From Clostridia bacterium (GTDB lineage: Bacteria; Bacillota_A; Clostridia; Oscillospirales; CAG-272), in the NCBI GenBank assembly GCA_017501345.1, contig JAFVXC010000044.1:1-41297 (forward strand): DNA of 41,297 nt, given 5' to 3'. Shown here one piece after another: positions 24,406 through 32,900 of the stretch; positions within the stretch are counted from its first letter, which is position 1; every line of letters starts with the position of its first letter. The position numbers and the translations under genes were made by a program. Under the pieces are notes generated by a model that ran no database searches, was not told where the DNA came from, and saw only the letters and a list, made by a program, of their open reading frames with translations.

Positions 24406-24576
24406 TTACTCTGCCTTGGGTGCGTCAACGGGGCAGTCGCCTGCACAAGCGCCACAGTCGATGCAAAGGTCAGGATTGATTACGTACTTGCCGTCGCCTT
24501 CGGTAATTGCGTTAACAGGGCAGTTTTCAGCGCAAACGCCGCAGGAGATGCAGTCATCACTAATCTTGTAAGCCAT
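24406..24576 (-). CDS. 2[4Fe-4S] ferredoxin
   Basis: A 56-residue clostridial-type ferredoxin. Two CxxCxxCxxxCP clusters are complete: Cys9, 12, 15, 19 and Cys38, 41, 44, 48. The pseudo-twofold repeat (CISCGVCAENCP and CIDCGACAGDCP) is clear, and the protein is acidic, as expected for a low-potential electron carrier. The start ATG has AGGAGG at 24586-24591, 9 bases upstream. It has its own promoter (24622-24649) and terminator, so it can be a single-gene unit in the middle of the holB-ricT-trmN6 cluster. It may serve pyruvate:ferredoxin oxidoreductase, hydrogenase or an Fe-S-dependent enzyme; the neighbours RicT and TtcA also belong to Fe-S-containing systems. Confidence 0.95.
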   Translation of the reverse strand: MAYKISDDCISCGVCAENCPVNAITEGDGKYVINPDLCIDCGACAGDCPVDAPKAE

Positions 24577-24621
24577 TTTGGGATTCCTCCTCTATGTATA
24601 TGATATTTTGGTTACGGGTAT

Positions 24622-24649
24622 ATTGTATCACACTTTTTCGATTTTGCAA
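24622..24649 (-). promoter_or_regulatory. Promoter of the ferredoxin gene
   Basis: On the minus strand TTGCAA (24649-24644), a 16-base spacer and TACAAT (24627-24622) with an upstream TG (extended -10). The flanking region 24650-24725 is rich in A and T runs. Confidence 0.75.
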
Positions 24650-24731
24650 ATACCTTTTTGCAAATTTTTTCGAAAAATATACGTTTTTTTGAAACTTTTT
24701 TTGGAAGTGCCGTCAAAAATGGGTGCTTCGG

Positions 24732-26171
24732 TCAGGAATTTCCGCCTCCGGAGCCTGACTTACCGCCCGATCCGCGGTGCTGTGTCTTTTGTGTGGAGTG
24801 AGGACGTCTGCCTTGATTTTGCGGTTTTCCGCGGTGCCTTTGAGAGTGACTGCGGTTTTTTGCATTGGCAATGTCCTCGACGGGCGTTTTGGGGCGATCG
24901 CCACCGTCTGCCGATCTTTTCTGTGCGTGACCCTGCGGGCGCTTTTCGTCCTTTTTGCGGATGACGTGCCCCTCACTACGGCTGTCCTTCGTGCGGAGCG
25001 GATCTCCAAGAGGGCGGCGGGGGGGATTTTCCGAGGTCGCGAGCGCGCTTTCGAAGGCGGCGAGCTTTTCGGAGAAATCGTCCCTTTGGCGTGCACGGAT
25101 CGCGAGATCCTCCTCGGTTGGGGCTTTTCCCTTCGGGAAAACCGTTACGGTATCTCTGTGGTAGGAGCGGGGGACTGCATCGGGCTCCGAGGAGAGGCGA
25201 ACCTTGATCATTCCGCGCAGCGGAGCGGTCTCAACGACCGTTCCGACGCCGTCCGGCGTTTTTACGATGCTGTCGACGGGCGGAGTCAGACGGATCTCCT
25301 CGAGATATGCCTCGTATTCGAAGCGCAGGCAGCACATCAGCCTGCCGCAGGTGCCTGAGATCTTGGTAGAATTGAGGGAAAGGTTCTGCTCCTTTGCCAT
25401 CTTGATCGAGACCTGACCGAAATCGGAAAGGAAGCCCGCACAGCAGAGAGCACGTCCGCAGCTTCCGAGACCGCCGATCAGCTTTGCCTCGTCGCGGATG
25501 CCGATCTGACGAAGCTCGATGCGCGTACGGAATACCGAGGCGAGATCCTTGACGAGGTCGCGGAAATCGACACGTCCCGCAGAGGTGAAATAGAACAGAA
25601 GCTTCGAGTTGTCAAAGGTATACTGCGCCTCGACGAGCTTCATATCGAGCTTATGCGCCGCGATCTTTTCAAGGCAGGTGCGGAACGCCTCCTGCTCCCT
25701 TTTGCGGTTCTCCTCGTAGTGCTCCTCGTCTGCCTTCGTTGCAATGCGGACGACGGGGCGGATGGGGGGGATGATCTCGCTTTCGGAAACAAAGGTGTTT
25801 TCAAGCGCGATCTCGCCGTACTCCTGACCGCGCGCGGTCTCGACGATGGCGTAGCCGCCCTTCGGTGCCTTGATGCCGTGCGGATCAAAGTAGTAGATCT
25901 TTCCGCCCTTCTTAAAACGGATGCCGATGATCTCCACCGTGGCAGTAGAGTCATTCTTTTTCGGCTCCTCTGCGGGAGAGGGTGTTTTTTCGTTTGCAGG
26001 GGCGTTGACCGAGGCAGGAGCTTCCGCTTCTGCGGGCTCCTTGTGCGTTGAGAGGTCGATCATAACGTAATTGTCGGGAACACCCGAGACGTTTTCCGTG
26101 GGAGCGTCGCTTCTGCGGAAGGGGGATTCCTCCCGATCGTCTCTTTGGGTCGTGTTATCGTTAGACATCAT
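24732..26171 (-). CDS. ricT: RicT/YaaT-like PSP1-domain protein with long disordered tails
   Basis: A 479-residue protein. In B. subtilis RicT (YaaT) joins RicA and RicF in a complex with two [4Fe-4S] clusters that helps RNase Y mature mRNAs and affects sporulation and biofilms. The PSP1 core (~78-300) contains FYFTSAGRVDFRDLVKDL and the Cys-rich signature LGSCGRALCC (Cys238, 243, 244) and GTCGRLMCC (Cys275, 280, 281). The N-terminal ~75 residues are acidic and Pro/Glu-rich. The C-terminal ~110 residues are Arg/Lys/Gln/Gly/His-rich low complexity, making it much longer than the ~275-residue Bacillus protein. It follows holB by 42 bases, as in B. subtilis. yabA, the next gene there, is missing here. 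Confidence 0.9.
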   Translation of the reverse strand: MMSNDNTTQRDDREESPFRRSDAPTENVSGVPDNYVMIDLSTHKEPAEAEAPASVNAPANEKTPSPAEEPKKNDSTATVEIIGIRFKKGGKIYYFDPHGIKAPKGGYAIVETARGQEYGEIALENTFVSESEIIPPIRPVVRIATKADEEHYEENRKREQEAFRTCLEKIAAHKLDMKLVEAQYTFDNSKLLFYFTSAGRVDFRDLVKDLASVFRTRIELRQIGIRDEAKLIGGLGSCGRALCCAGFLSDFGQVSIKMAKEQNLSLNSTKISGTCGRLMCCLRFEYEAYLEEIRLTPPVDSIVKTPDGVGTVVETAPLRGMIKVRLSSEPDAVPRSYHRDTVTVFPKGKAPTEEDLAIRARQRDDFSEKLAAFESALATSENPPRRPLGDPLRTKDSRSEGHVIRKKDEKRPQGHAQKRSADGGDRPKTPVEDIANAKNRSHSQRHRGKPQNQGRRPHSTQKTQHRGSGGKSGSGGGNS

Positions 26172-26213
26172 ATCCGTATCTTTCTCTATGCTGTGATTTG
26201 GTTCGTGTCGGGG

Positions 26214-27236
26214 TCAGCGGCCCGCCGCCACGGAAAAATTAACGAGGGTAAGGGGGACGCTCGCGTTTCTGGAGAGTGCATCGATCGCACGGTCGGTGTC
26301 TTCGAAGAGCGAGGCGAGCGATGAAAGGGAAAAGCGCGACGCAAGATCGGCGGCTTCCTCCGCATCGGTGAAAAAGCAAAGATGGGGGTCCTCTGCGCGG
26401 CTGACCGCGATAAGATCGCGGAGGGCGGTGAGGAGAAGGGAAAAGAGGGCGATCGCCTCGGGACGCTTCAGCGGAGGCTGGGGAAGAAGAGCTGTTAGCG
26501 TGTCGCTTGCCGATCGATCGGCAAGTGCGTCCACGATCGAGCGGACGGACGCTCTCTCAGAAAGAAACGCCTTTCTTTCCTTTGGGTCGAGCAGACGGAG
26601 TGCCTCTCCTACCGAGCCGTCGGCTGCGGTCAGGATCGCCTCGTACTCGTCCGGAAGATTGTTTTTCGTCAGCCGAGCACGAGGATCGCTTTCGCAGAGG
26701 TATGCGTCAAGCAGAGCTCTTCCGAGCGGCTCAACGCGGATCGTCGGTGCGCGGCTTCGGATCGTTTCGAGGAGCGTGCGTGCGTTTTCGCATAAAAGCA
26801 GAAACATTACAAAGGCAGGAGGCTCCTCAAGCGTGAGAAGGAGCGCGTTTTGCGCCGCCTCGGTCATAAGGTCTGCTTCCTCTACAATGTAGACCTTTCG
26901 GTCAAGCTCGCCCGGAACGGTTGCCGTATCGGCACGAAGGGCACGCACGACGTCGACGCCGAGGGTAGCCTTTCCGCTTTCACGGGTGACCGTGATGACG
27001 TCGGGGGAGAGACCTGCAAGGATCTTGCGACAGGCCTCGCACTTTCCGCAAGGAAGGGATTCGGCATCGCCCGTGCAGTTGACTGCCGCCGCGATCGATC
27101 TCGCCGTCAGGTGCTTTCCGCAGCCTCGGCGTCCCTCGATGATATACGCGTGAGAGAGAGAGCCCGTTTGCACGTCCGCACGGAGGCGTTTTTTCAGAGC
27201 GTCGTTGCCTACGATGTGTGAGAAAATGCTGTCCAC
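26214..27236 (-). CDS. holB: DNA polymerase III delta' subunit HolB
   Basis: A 340-residue clamp-loader subunit of the AAA+ family. The P-loop region reads GRRGCGKHLT, with His where active ATPases have Thr or Ser, consistent with delta' being a non-hydrolysing stator. The zinc module is C-x9-C-x2-C-x2-C (CTGDAESLPCGKCEAC). VYIVEEADLMTEAAQNALLLTLEEPP is the conserved DnaX/HolB block. GTG 27236 was chosen because AAGGGAG (27251-27245 on the minus strand) lies 8 bases before it and the family N-terminus SIFSHIVGND follows. An in-frame ATG at 27254 has no ribosome site. ricT follows after 42 bases, a conserved Firmicute arrangement. Confidence 0.9.
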   Translation of the reverse strand: MDSIFSHIVGNDALKKRLRADVQTGSLSHAYIIEGRRGCGKHLTARSIAAAVNCTGDAESLPCGKCEACRKILAGLSPDVITVTRESGKATLGVDVVRALRADTATVPGELDRKVYIVEEADLMTEAAQNALLLTLEEPPAFVMFLLLCENARTLLETIRSRAPTIRVEPLGRALLDAYLCESDPRARLTKNNLPDEYEAILTAADGSVGEALRLLDPKERKAFLSERASVRSIVDALADRSASDTLTALLPQPPLKRPEAIALFSLLLTALRDLIAVSRAEDPHLCFFTDAEEAADLASRFSLSSLASLFEDTDRAIDALSRNASVPLTLVNFSVAAGR

Positions 27237-27272
27237 GCGGTACTCTCCCTTCATTTTTTACTACATATAATC

Positions 27273-27301
27273 ATTATAACAGTTTCCGTTCTGCTTGTCA
27301 A
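27273..27301 (-). promoter_or_regulatory. Consensus promoter of holB-ricT
   Basis: On the minus strand TTGACA (27301-27296), a 17-base spacer and TATAAT (27278-27273), an exact consensus. The -35 overlaps the last codons of the araC gene. Confidence 0.9.
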
Positions 27302-28149
27302 GTGGGTTTCTCGTCCCTTTCTTGGTCGGTTTTGTCGCTTTGGCGATATGCACGCGGAGAAACCCCCACGGCTTTCCGAAAAATACGGCTGAAGTAATAC
27401 GGATCATCAAAGCCGACCTCGGCGGCGATCTCGGAAATACGGTAACTGCTGTTTCGCAGGAGAGATTTTGCCGCAGAGATCCGCATTTTTGTGCGGTACT
27501 CGGCGGGAGAGGAGCTCGCCCAAGCCTTGAAATGCTGATAGAAGCTCGTTTCGCTGACACCCGAGAGCTCGGCATAATAGGCTATCGGACGATTTTGGTT
27601 CCATTCCTTCACGAGAAGACGTGCGCCCTTACGGATTGGGTAATAATCGCTTGAACGGTAGTTGATCTCCTCGCCGATGGCGTCGAATAGTGCGAACAGC
27701 TCGGAATGCTTTCGGAGGGTGTTTTCCTCGGGGGAGCAGCAGGTGTCGGCGAGACGGGAGGCGATGGTGTAGGTGCTGTCAGGCGCGCCGTTCGCAAGGC
27801 GAGTAAGTTGATCACCGAAGCGGAGGACGTTGCCGTTTCGATCCTTCAAGCGGAAATTGACCGTGTAAAGGTCGGTTCCGTGACCGCCGCCGAGAAATCG
27901 GACGCTGTACCGTGCTCCTTCGGGAAGATAGAGAAGATCCCCCTGCTCGGCGGTCAGTGTACTGCCGCCCTCAACGGTAAAGACTGCACGCACCTTAGAG
28001 CAGACGAATATGAGTCCGTCTGCGAAGCGCGGGGTGCGCTCGTATTTTTTCCATTCACTTCCGTGTGCCCAGATCTGTTTGTGGCATTCGATCACCTCGC
28101 TGAAGGCAAGCTCCTTCCTGAGTGCGGTGAAGGACAGGTATCGTATCAT
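27298..28149 (-). CDS. AraC-family transcriptional regulator
   Basis: A 283-residue regulator with an N-terminal cupin-type sensor domain (EQGDLLYLPEGARYSVRF at ~85) and a C-terminal double helix-turn-helix with the AraC signature (ISEIAAEVGFDDPYYFSRIFRKAVGVSPRAYRQ, ~240-272). The start ATG has AGGAGG at about 28156-28161. It diverges from the GH30 glycosidase gene, with both promoters in 147 bases, so it probably controls that gene in response to a sugar. A -10 box (TATAAT, minus strand 28187-28182) with TGGACT at 28210-28205 fits its own promoter. The C-terminus is long and charged (SDKTDQERDEKPT). The holB promoter overlaps its 3' end. Confidence 0.9.
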   Translation of the reverse strand: MIRYLSFTALRKELAFSEVIECHKQIWAHGSEWKKYERTPRFADGLIFVCSKVRAVFTVEGGSTLTAEQGDLLYLPEGARYSVRFLGGGHGTDLYTVNFRLKDRNGNVLRFGDQLTRLANGAPDSTYTIASRLADTCCSPEENTLRKHSELFALFDAIGEEINYRSSDYYPIRKGARLLVKEWNQNRPIAYYAELSGVSETSFYQHFKAWASSSPAEYRTKMRISAAKSLLRNSSYRISEIAAEVGFDDPYYFSRIFRKAVGVSPRAYRQSDKTDQERDEKPT

Positions 28150-28181
28150 ACGCTTCCTCCTTTTTATTGCTTTGTTGCTTT

Positions 28182-28210
28182 ATTATAGCACGATTCTGAA
28201 GAAAAGTCCA
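28182..28210 (-). promoter_or_regulatory. Promoter of the AraC regulator gene
   Basis: On the minus strand TGGACT (28210-28205), a 17-base spacer and TATAAT (28187-28182), with TG of an extended -10 in front. Confidence 0.75.
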
Positions 28211-28251
28211 TCTTTTGAATCGGATTTTTCATTTTCTTTTTTGAAATATCC

Positions 28252-28260
28252 TGTTATAAT
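28252..28260 (+). promoter_or_regulatory. Extended -10 promoter of the GH30 gene
   Basis: TATAAT at 28255-28260 with TGT just before it (extended -10). No good -35 is present; the region is T-rich. A poor -35 fits a promoter that needs the divergent AraC activator. Confidence 0.6.
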
Positions 28261-28296
28261 GATTACAACATATGATAGAGACAGGAGGATATCCGA

Positions 28297-29646
28297 ATGA
28301 AAGCCATACAGTACGTTACAAGTGAGAATCAGGAGTGTGAGGTCTATCCCGTTTTTCCGACCCTTTGGCGGAGTGGGGCATTGACGCTCACGCGTGAAGA
28401 GGACACCGTGTCAGACGATTTCCGCGGCTTCGGTGTCGCAATCACGGGCAGCTCTTGCTATCTGCTCAGCACGATGGAGGAAGCTGCACGCCGCGCTCTG
28501 ATCGAACGGATCTACGGAAAAAACGGGCTCGGCTTGTCGGTCGCACGTTTGTCGATCGGTGCAAGCGATTACTCTGCCGAGACCTATTCCTACGACGACG
28601 TTCCGAACGACGTTGCGCTCGAGCACTTCTCGATCGACCGTGACCGCGCATATGTGATCCCGATGATCAAGGAGATCCTTGCAGTGAATCCCGACCTCTA
28701 TCTTTTTGCATCGCCGTGGAGCCCGCCCGGATGGATGAAGACGAACGGACGGATGTGCGGCGGATATATGCGCGACAAGTACGTCGCGTGCTACGCCGAT
28801 TACATCATCAAGTTCCTTGAAGCATATGAGGAATGCGGCATTCATATTTCGGCGATCACGCCGCAAAACGAGCCCGAGACGCAGCAGCACGGTCGGATGC
28901 CTGCCTGCATCTGGCATCCCGATACCGAGGCGTACTTCATTTCGGTCTTGCGCGAAAAGCTCAGCGCGAGGGGAATGGATACTGAGATCTGGATGTACGA
29001 TCACAACTTCGAAAACGTCGAGCGCGTCAAGGCCTCACTTGACGACCACGAGGCACTCCGCCGCGATGCGTCGGGGATCGCCTTTCATTATTACGGAGGC
29101 AGTATCACGCAGTGCGTTGAGCTTCAGGAGGCGTATCCCGCGCTGAAGATGCACTTCACCGAGGGTGGCCCGCGCCTTTACGACAATTATGCGACCGATT
29201 GGTGTAAATGGGGGATTATGATGTCCGAGGTACTGCACCACGGCTTCGGCTCCTTTACGGGATGGAATCTGCTGCTGAATGAGAACGGCGGTCCGAACGT
29301 CGGGCCCTTCTTCTGCGGCGGGCTTGTGACCCTGAACAGCCGGAGCGGTGAGCTTTCGTACAGCGGACAGTATAAGGCGTTCCGTCATATCGCGCCCTTT
29401 ATGAAGAAGGGAAGCCGAGTCCACCGCGTTGCGATCGATCGGAACAGCTTCGGAATGTTCGGCTTCGGAATAAACAAGACGCGCCACGCGATGCACGCGG
29501 TCTCTTTTGAGACGCCTGACGGCAAGATCGTGTACATCCTTTCGAATCCCGACAAGGAGAAGCGTCAGGTACAGTTCTTCGAGCGTGGAGAATGGTGGTA
29601 CTCAGAGCTGCTTCCGAACAGTCTGTCGACGGTCGTGGTCGAATAA
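28297..29646 (+). CDS. Glycoside hydrolase family 30-like enzyme, cytoplasmic
   Basis: A 449-residue GH30 protein (glucosylceramidase/beta-1,6-glucanase superfamily): TIM barrel with a C-terminal beta-domain. Conserved points are GFGVAITGSS near the N-terminus, FASPWSPPGWMKTNG, the acid/base Glu in TPQNEPE (Glu192) and the nucleophile Glu in HFTEGG (Glu289). No signal peptide is seen, so it acts on an imported oligosaccharide or glycoside. The exact linkage is unclear. The ATG has AGGAGG at 28283-28288, 8 bases upstream. It diverges from an AraC regulator and ends in a strong terminator. No transporter gene is next to it. Assignment to the superfamily is firm; to a subfamily, not. Confidence 0.88.
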   Translation: MKAIQYVTSENQECEVYPVFPTLWRSGALTLTREEDTVSDDFRGFGVAITGSSCYLLSTMEEAARRALIERIYGKNGLGLSVARLSIGASDYSAETYSYDDVPNDVALEHFSIDRDRAYVIPMIKEILAVNPDLYLFASPWSPPGWMKTNGRMCGGYMRDKYVACYADYIIKFLEAYEECGIHISAITPQNEPETQQHGRMPACIWHPDTEAYFISVLREKLSARGMDTEIWMYDHNFENVERVKASLDDHEALRRDASGIAFHYYGGSITQCVELQEAYPALKMHFTEGGPRLYDNYATDWCKWGIMMSEVLHHGFGSFTGWNLLLNENGGPNVGPFFCGGLVTLNSRSGELSYSGQYKAFRHIAPFMKKGSRVHRVAIDRNSFGMFGFGINKTRHAMHAVSFETPDGKIVYILSNPDKEKRQVQFFERGEWWYSELLPNSLSTVVVE

Positions 29647-29667
29647 GTATATAAAGAAGTATGAACT

Positions 29668-29700
29668 GTCCTCACGGAGATGTCCGTGGGGACTTTTTTT
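29668..29700 (+). terminator. Terminator after the GH30 gene
   Basis: A 10-bp stem (GTCCTCACGG at 29668-29677 with 29684-29693, one G-U pair) followed by a run of seven T at 29694-29700. Confidence 0.9.
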
Positions 29701-29837
29701 GAGCGAGGAATAATGGACGGGCACCTTCAGCCGCCACATTTGCAATACATATCAGGAAGAAATCCATCCGAATTTTCGCACTTTATACGAAAAATTGCAG
29801 AAATGTAAAAAAATCAGAAAAAATTCCCAAAAAGCAC
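29701..29837 (+). promoter_or_regulatory. A-tract UP-element region upstream of rpoB
   Basis: This gene-free stretch holds A-tracts at 29791-29795, 29802-29804, 29808-29814, 29819-29824 and 29829-29833. Their centres are spaced about 8-10 bases, near one helical turn, directly in front of the -35. This is the pattern of an UP element or intrinsically curved activator DNA. Nothing gene-like was seen in 29701-29790. Confidence 0.6.
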
Positions 29838-29874
29838 TTGACAAGTCTTGACAAGTCTGCTATAATACTATACT
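29838..29874 (+). promoter_or_regulatory. rpoBC promoter with duplicated -35 element
   Basis: TTGACAAGTC occurs twice in exact tandem (29838-29847 and 29848-29857). The first TTGACA is 17 bases from TATAAT (29861-29866). The second is 15 bases from TATACT (29869-29874). A further TATAAT at 29879-29884 has no matching -35. Confidence 0.85.
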
Positions 29875-29982
29875 GCGTTATAATTGCCATCTGTGCGCTC
29901 TTGCGGCTCACCCTTTTGCCAAAAAGGGGGTCAGAACGCAGAAATAGGCAAGTCGAAAAGCTTGAATGGAGTGATTGTATCA
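29867..29982 (+). promoter_or_regulatory. rpoB leader with hairpin
   Basis: A leader of about 110 bases. CCCTTTT (29911-29917) pairs with AAAAGGG (29922-29928), an obvious hairpin without a T-run. No open reading frame with a ribosome site was found. Confidence 0.5.
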
Positions 29983-32900
29983 ATGGTCAATGTAAAAGAG
30001 ACGTGGCTTGGGCAGAATAAGAGAATGAGCTTCTCCAGAACCCGCAATACGCTCGAACTCCCCAATCTTGTGGAAATTCAGACGAAATCCTTCCGCTGGT
30101 TCCTCGACGAGGGACTGCTCGAGGTTCTGCGCGACGTGTCGCCGATCGTCGACTATTCCGGCAATCTGCAGATCGAGTTCATTTCGTATTCGATCGACCA
30201 GAAGCCGAAGTATTCGGTCGAGGAGTGCAAGGAGCGCGACGCGAACTATGCAGCACCGCTGAAGGTCAACGTTCGTCTGACGAATAAGCAGACCGGTGAA
30301 GTGAAGCAGTCGGATATCTTTATGGGTGAATTCCCGCTGATGACCGAGAACGGTACCTTTGTGATCAACGGTGCCGAGCGTGTCATCGTATCCCAGATCG
30401 TTCGTTCGCCCGGTATGTATTACGACTCTGCGATCGACAAGACCGGTCGCAAGACGTTCAGCGCTACCGTGATCCCGTATCGCGGCGCGTGGTTGGAGTA
30501 CGAGATCGATCAGACGGGTGTCATCTACGTCCGCATCGATAAGAACCGCAAGGTTCCGATCACGATGTTTATCCGTGCGCTGGGTGCGCTCGAGGAGACC
30601 TCGGTATTTGAAGAAAGAGAAGCCATCTACGAGCTTTTCGGTGAGGAGGAGAATCTCGCTGCGACCTTTGAGAAGGACGAGAGCGAGGATCTTGCGATCC
30701 GTATGCATTCGTCGGTCGGCATCGAGGCGCTGAAGGAGATCTATAAGAAGCTCCGTCCCGGTGAGCCTCCGCTTGTCGAATCGGCACAGACCCTTCTGAA
30801 CAATTATTTCTTTGATCCGAAGCGATACGATATCGCTCCGGTGGGTCGTTATAAATATAATAAGAAGCTTGCGATCTCTGAGAGAATCGCGAATCACAGA
30901 CTCGCAGAGGACGTCGTCAGCCCGATCACGGGTGAGGTTCTTTACGAGAAGGGAACCGTTCTCACGAGCGAGATGGCACTGAACGTCGAGCATAACGCGG
31001 TGAACGACGTTAAGATCGAGCTCGACAACGGCTACGTGCTCAAGGTCTTCTCGAACAATACGATCGAGCCCGAGTACATCCTCGGCTTCGATCTGAAGGA
31101 CTGCGGCGTTCCCGAAAAGGCAAGAACCGCTGTTCTTCTCGACATCCTCGAGCAGTCGGGCGGCGACGTTGATACCATCAAGCTGATGGCGAAGGAGCGC
31201 ATCGCAGAGCTTGTTCCGAAGCACATCACGAAGGATGATATTTTTGCATCCATCAACTATATCCTCTGCCTCGTGCACGACGTCGGCAGAGTGGACGATA
31301 TCGACCACCTCGGCAACCGTCGTATCCGTTCGGTCGGTGAGCAGCTCCAGAATGCGATGCGCATCGGCTTTACCCGTATGGATAAGATCATCAAGGAGCG
31401 TATGACCACGCAGGACAGCGAAAAGGCGCTCACGCCTCAGTCCCTGATCAACATCCGTCCGGTCGCGACCGTGATCCGCGAGTTCTTCGGGTCCTCGCAG
31501 CTGTCGCAGTTTATGGACCAGAACAACCCGCTTGCAGAGCTGACGCATAAGCGCCGTCTCTCGGCACTCGGCCCGGGCGGTCTGTCCCGTGACCGTGCAT
31601 CCTTCGACGTTCGTGACGTTCACTATACGCACTACGGCAGAATGTGCCCGATCGAGACGCCCGAAGGTCCTAACATCGGTCTGATCTCTTATCTGACTAC
31701 CTATGCAAAGATCAGTGAGTACGGCTTCATCGAGGCACCCTTCCGTAGGGTAGAGCTCGATGAGAACGGCCGCGCTCGCGTTACCGATGAGGTCGTCTAT
31801 ATGACGGCTGACGTCGAGGATAACTACGTCGTTGCGCAGGCAAACGAGCCGCTCGACGAAAACGGCTACTTCCTGAACGAGCGTATCATCGCCCGCGACA
31901 GAACCGAGATCATCGAGATCGATCCCACGAAGGTTCAATTGATGGACGTCTCTCCGAAGATGGTCGTATCGGTTGCTACCGCGTGCATTCCCTTCCTTGA
32001 GAACGACGATAACTCGCGTGCGCTGATGGGCTCTAACATGCAGAAGCAGGCAGTTCCGCTGATGGTCACCGACAGCCCGATCGTCGGTACCGGTATGGAA
32101 TACAAGGCGGCAGTTGACTCGGGCGTTGTCATCGTCGCAAAGAATTCGGGTCGCGTCGAGGCTGTCGATGCCGATCACATCGTTATCGAGGCAGAGGACG
32201 GACACAAGGATACCTACGACCTCATCAAGTTCAAGAGAACAAACCAGGGTACCTGCTTCAATCAGCGTCCCCTCGTTTCGGTCGGTCAGGAGATTAAGGC
32301 GGGCGACGTCATTGCCGACGGTCCCGCAACGAAGAACGGCGAGATCTCGCTCGGTAAGAACGCGCTCATCGGATTTATGACCTGGGAGGGTTATAACTAC
32401 GAGGACGCAGTCCTTCTGAATGAAAAGCTCGTCAGAGATGACGTTTATACCTCTCTTCATATTGAGGAATATACCCACGAGGCCCGCGACACCAAGCTCG
32501 GGCCGGAGGAGATCACCCGTGAGGTGCCCAACGTCGGTGAGGACGCGCTTCGCGACCTCAACAACGAGGGTATCGTCAAGAAGGGTACCGAGGTTCGCGC
32601 AGGCGATATCCTCGTCGGTAAGATCACGCCCAAGGGCGAGACCGAGCTGACGGCAGAGGAGCGCCTCCTCCGTGCGATCTTCGGCGAGAAGGCAAGAGAA
32701 GTACGTGATACCTCTCTCCGTCTCCCCCATGGCGTTTCGGGTATCGTCGTTGACATTCGCGTATTCTCGCGCGAGCAGGGCGACGAGCTTCCCGCAGGCG
32801 TTAATAAGGTCGTCCGCGTCTATATCGCACAGAAGCGTAAGATCTCGGTCGGCGACAAGATGGCAGGCCGTCACGGTAACAAGGGTGTCGTTTCGCGCAT

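Noticed and set aside
24578..24964. Plus-strand frame opposite the ricT 3' end
   Set aside because: Shadow of ricT and of its AT-rich downstream region; Cys/Phe-rich translation without domains.
29848..29853. Second TTGACA as a -35 for the TATAAT at 29861
   Set aside because: The spacing is only 7 bases, too short. The first TTGACA has the correct 17 bases; the second can only use TATACT with 15.
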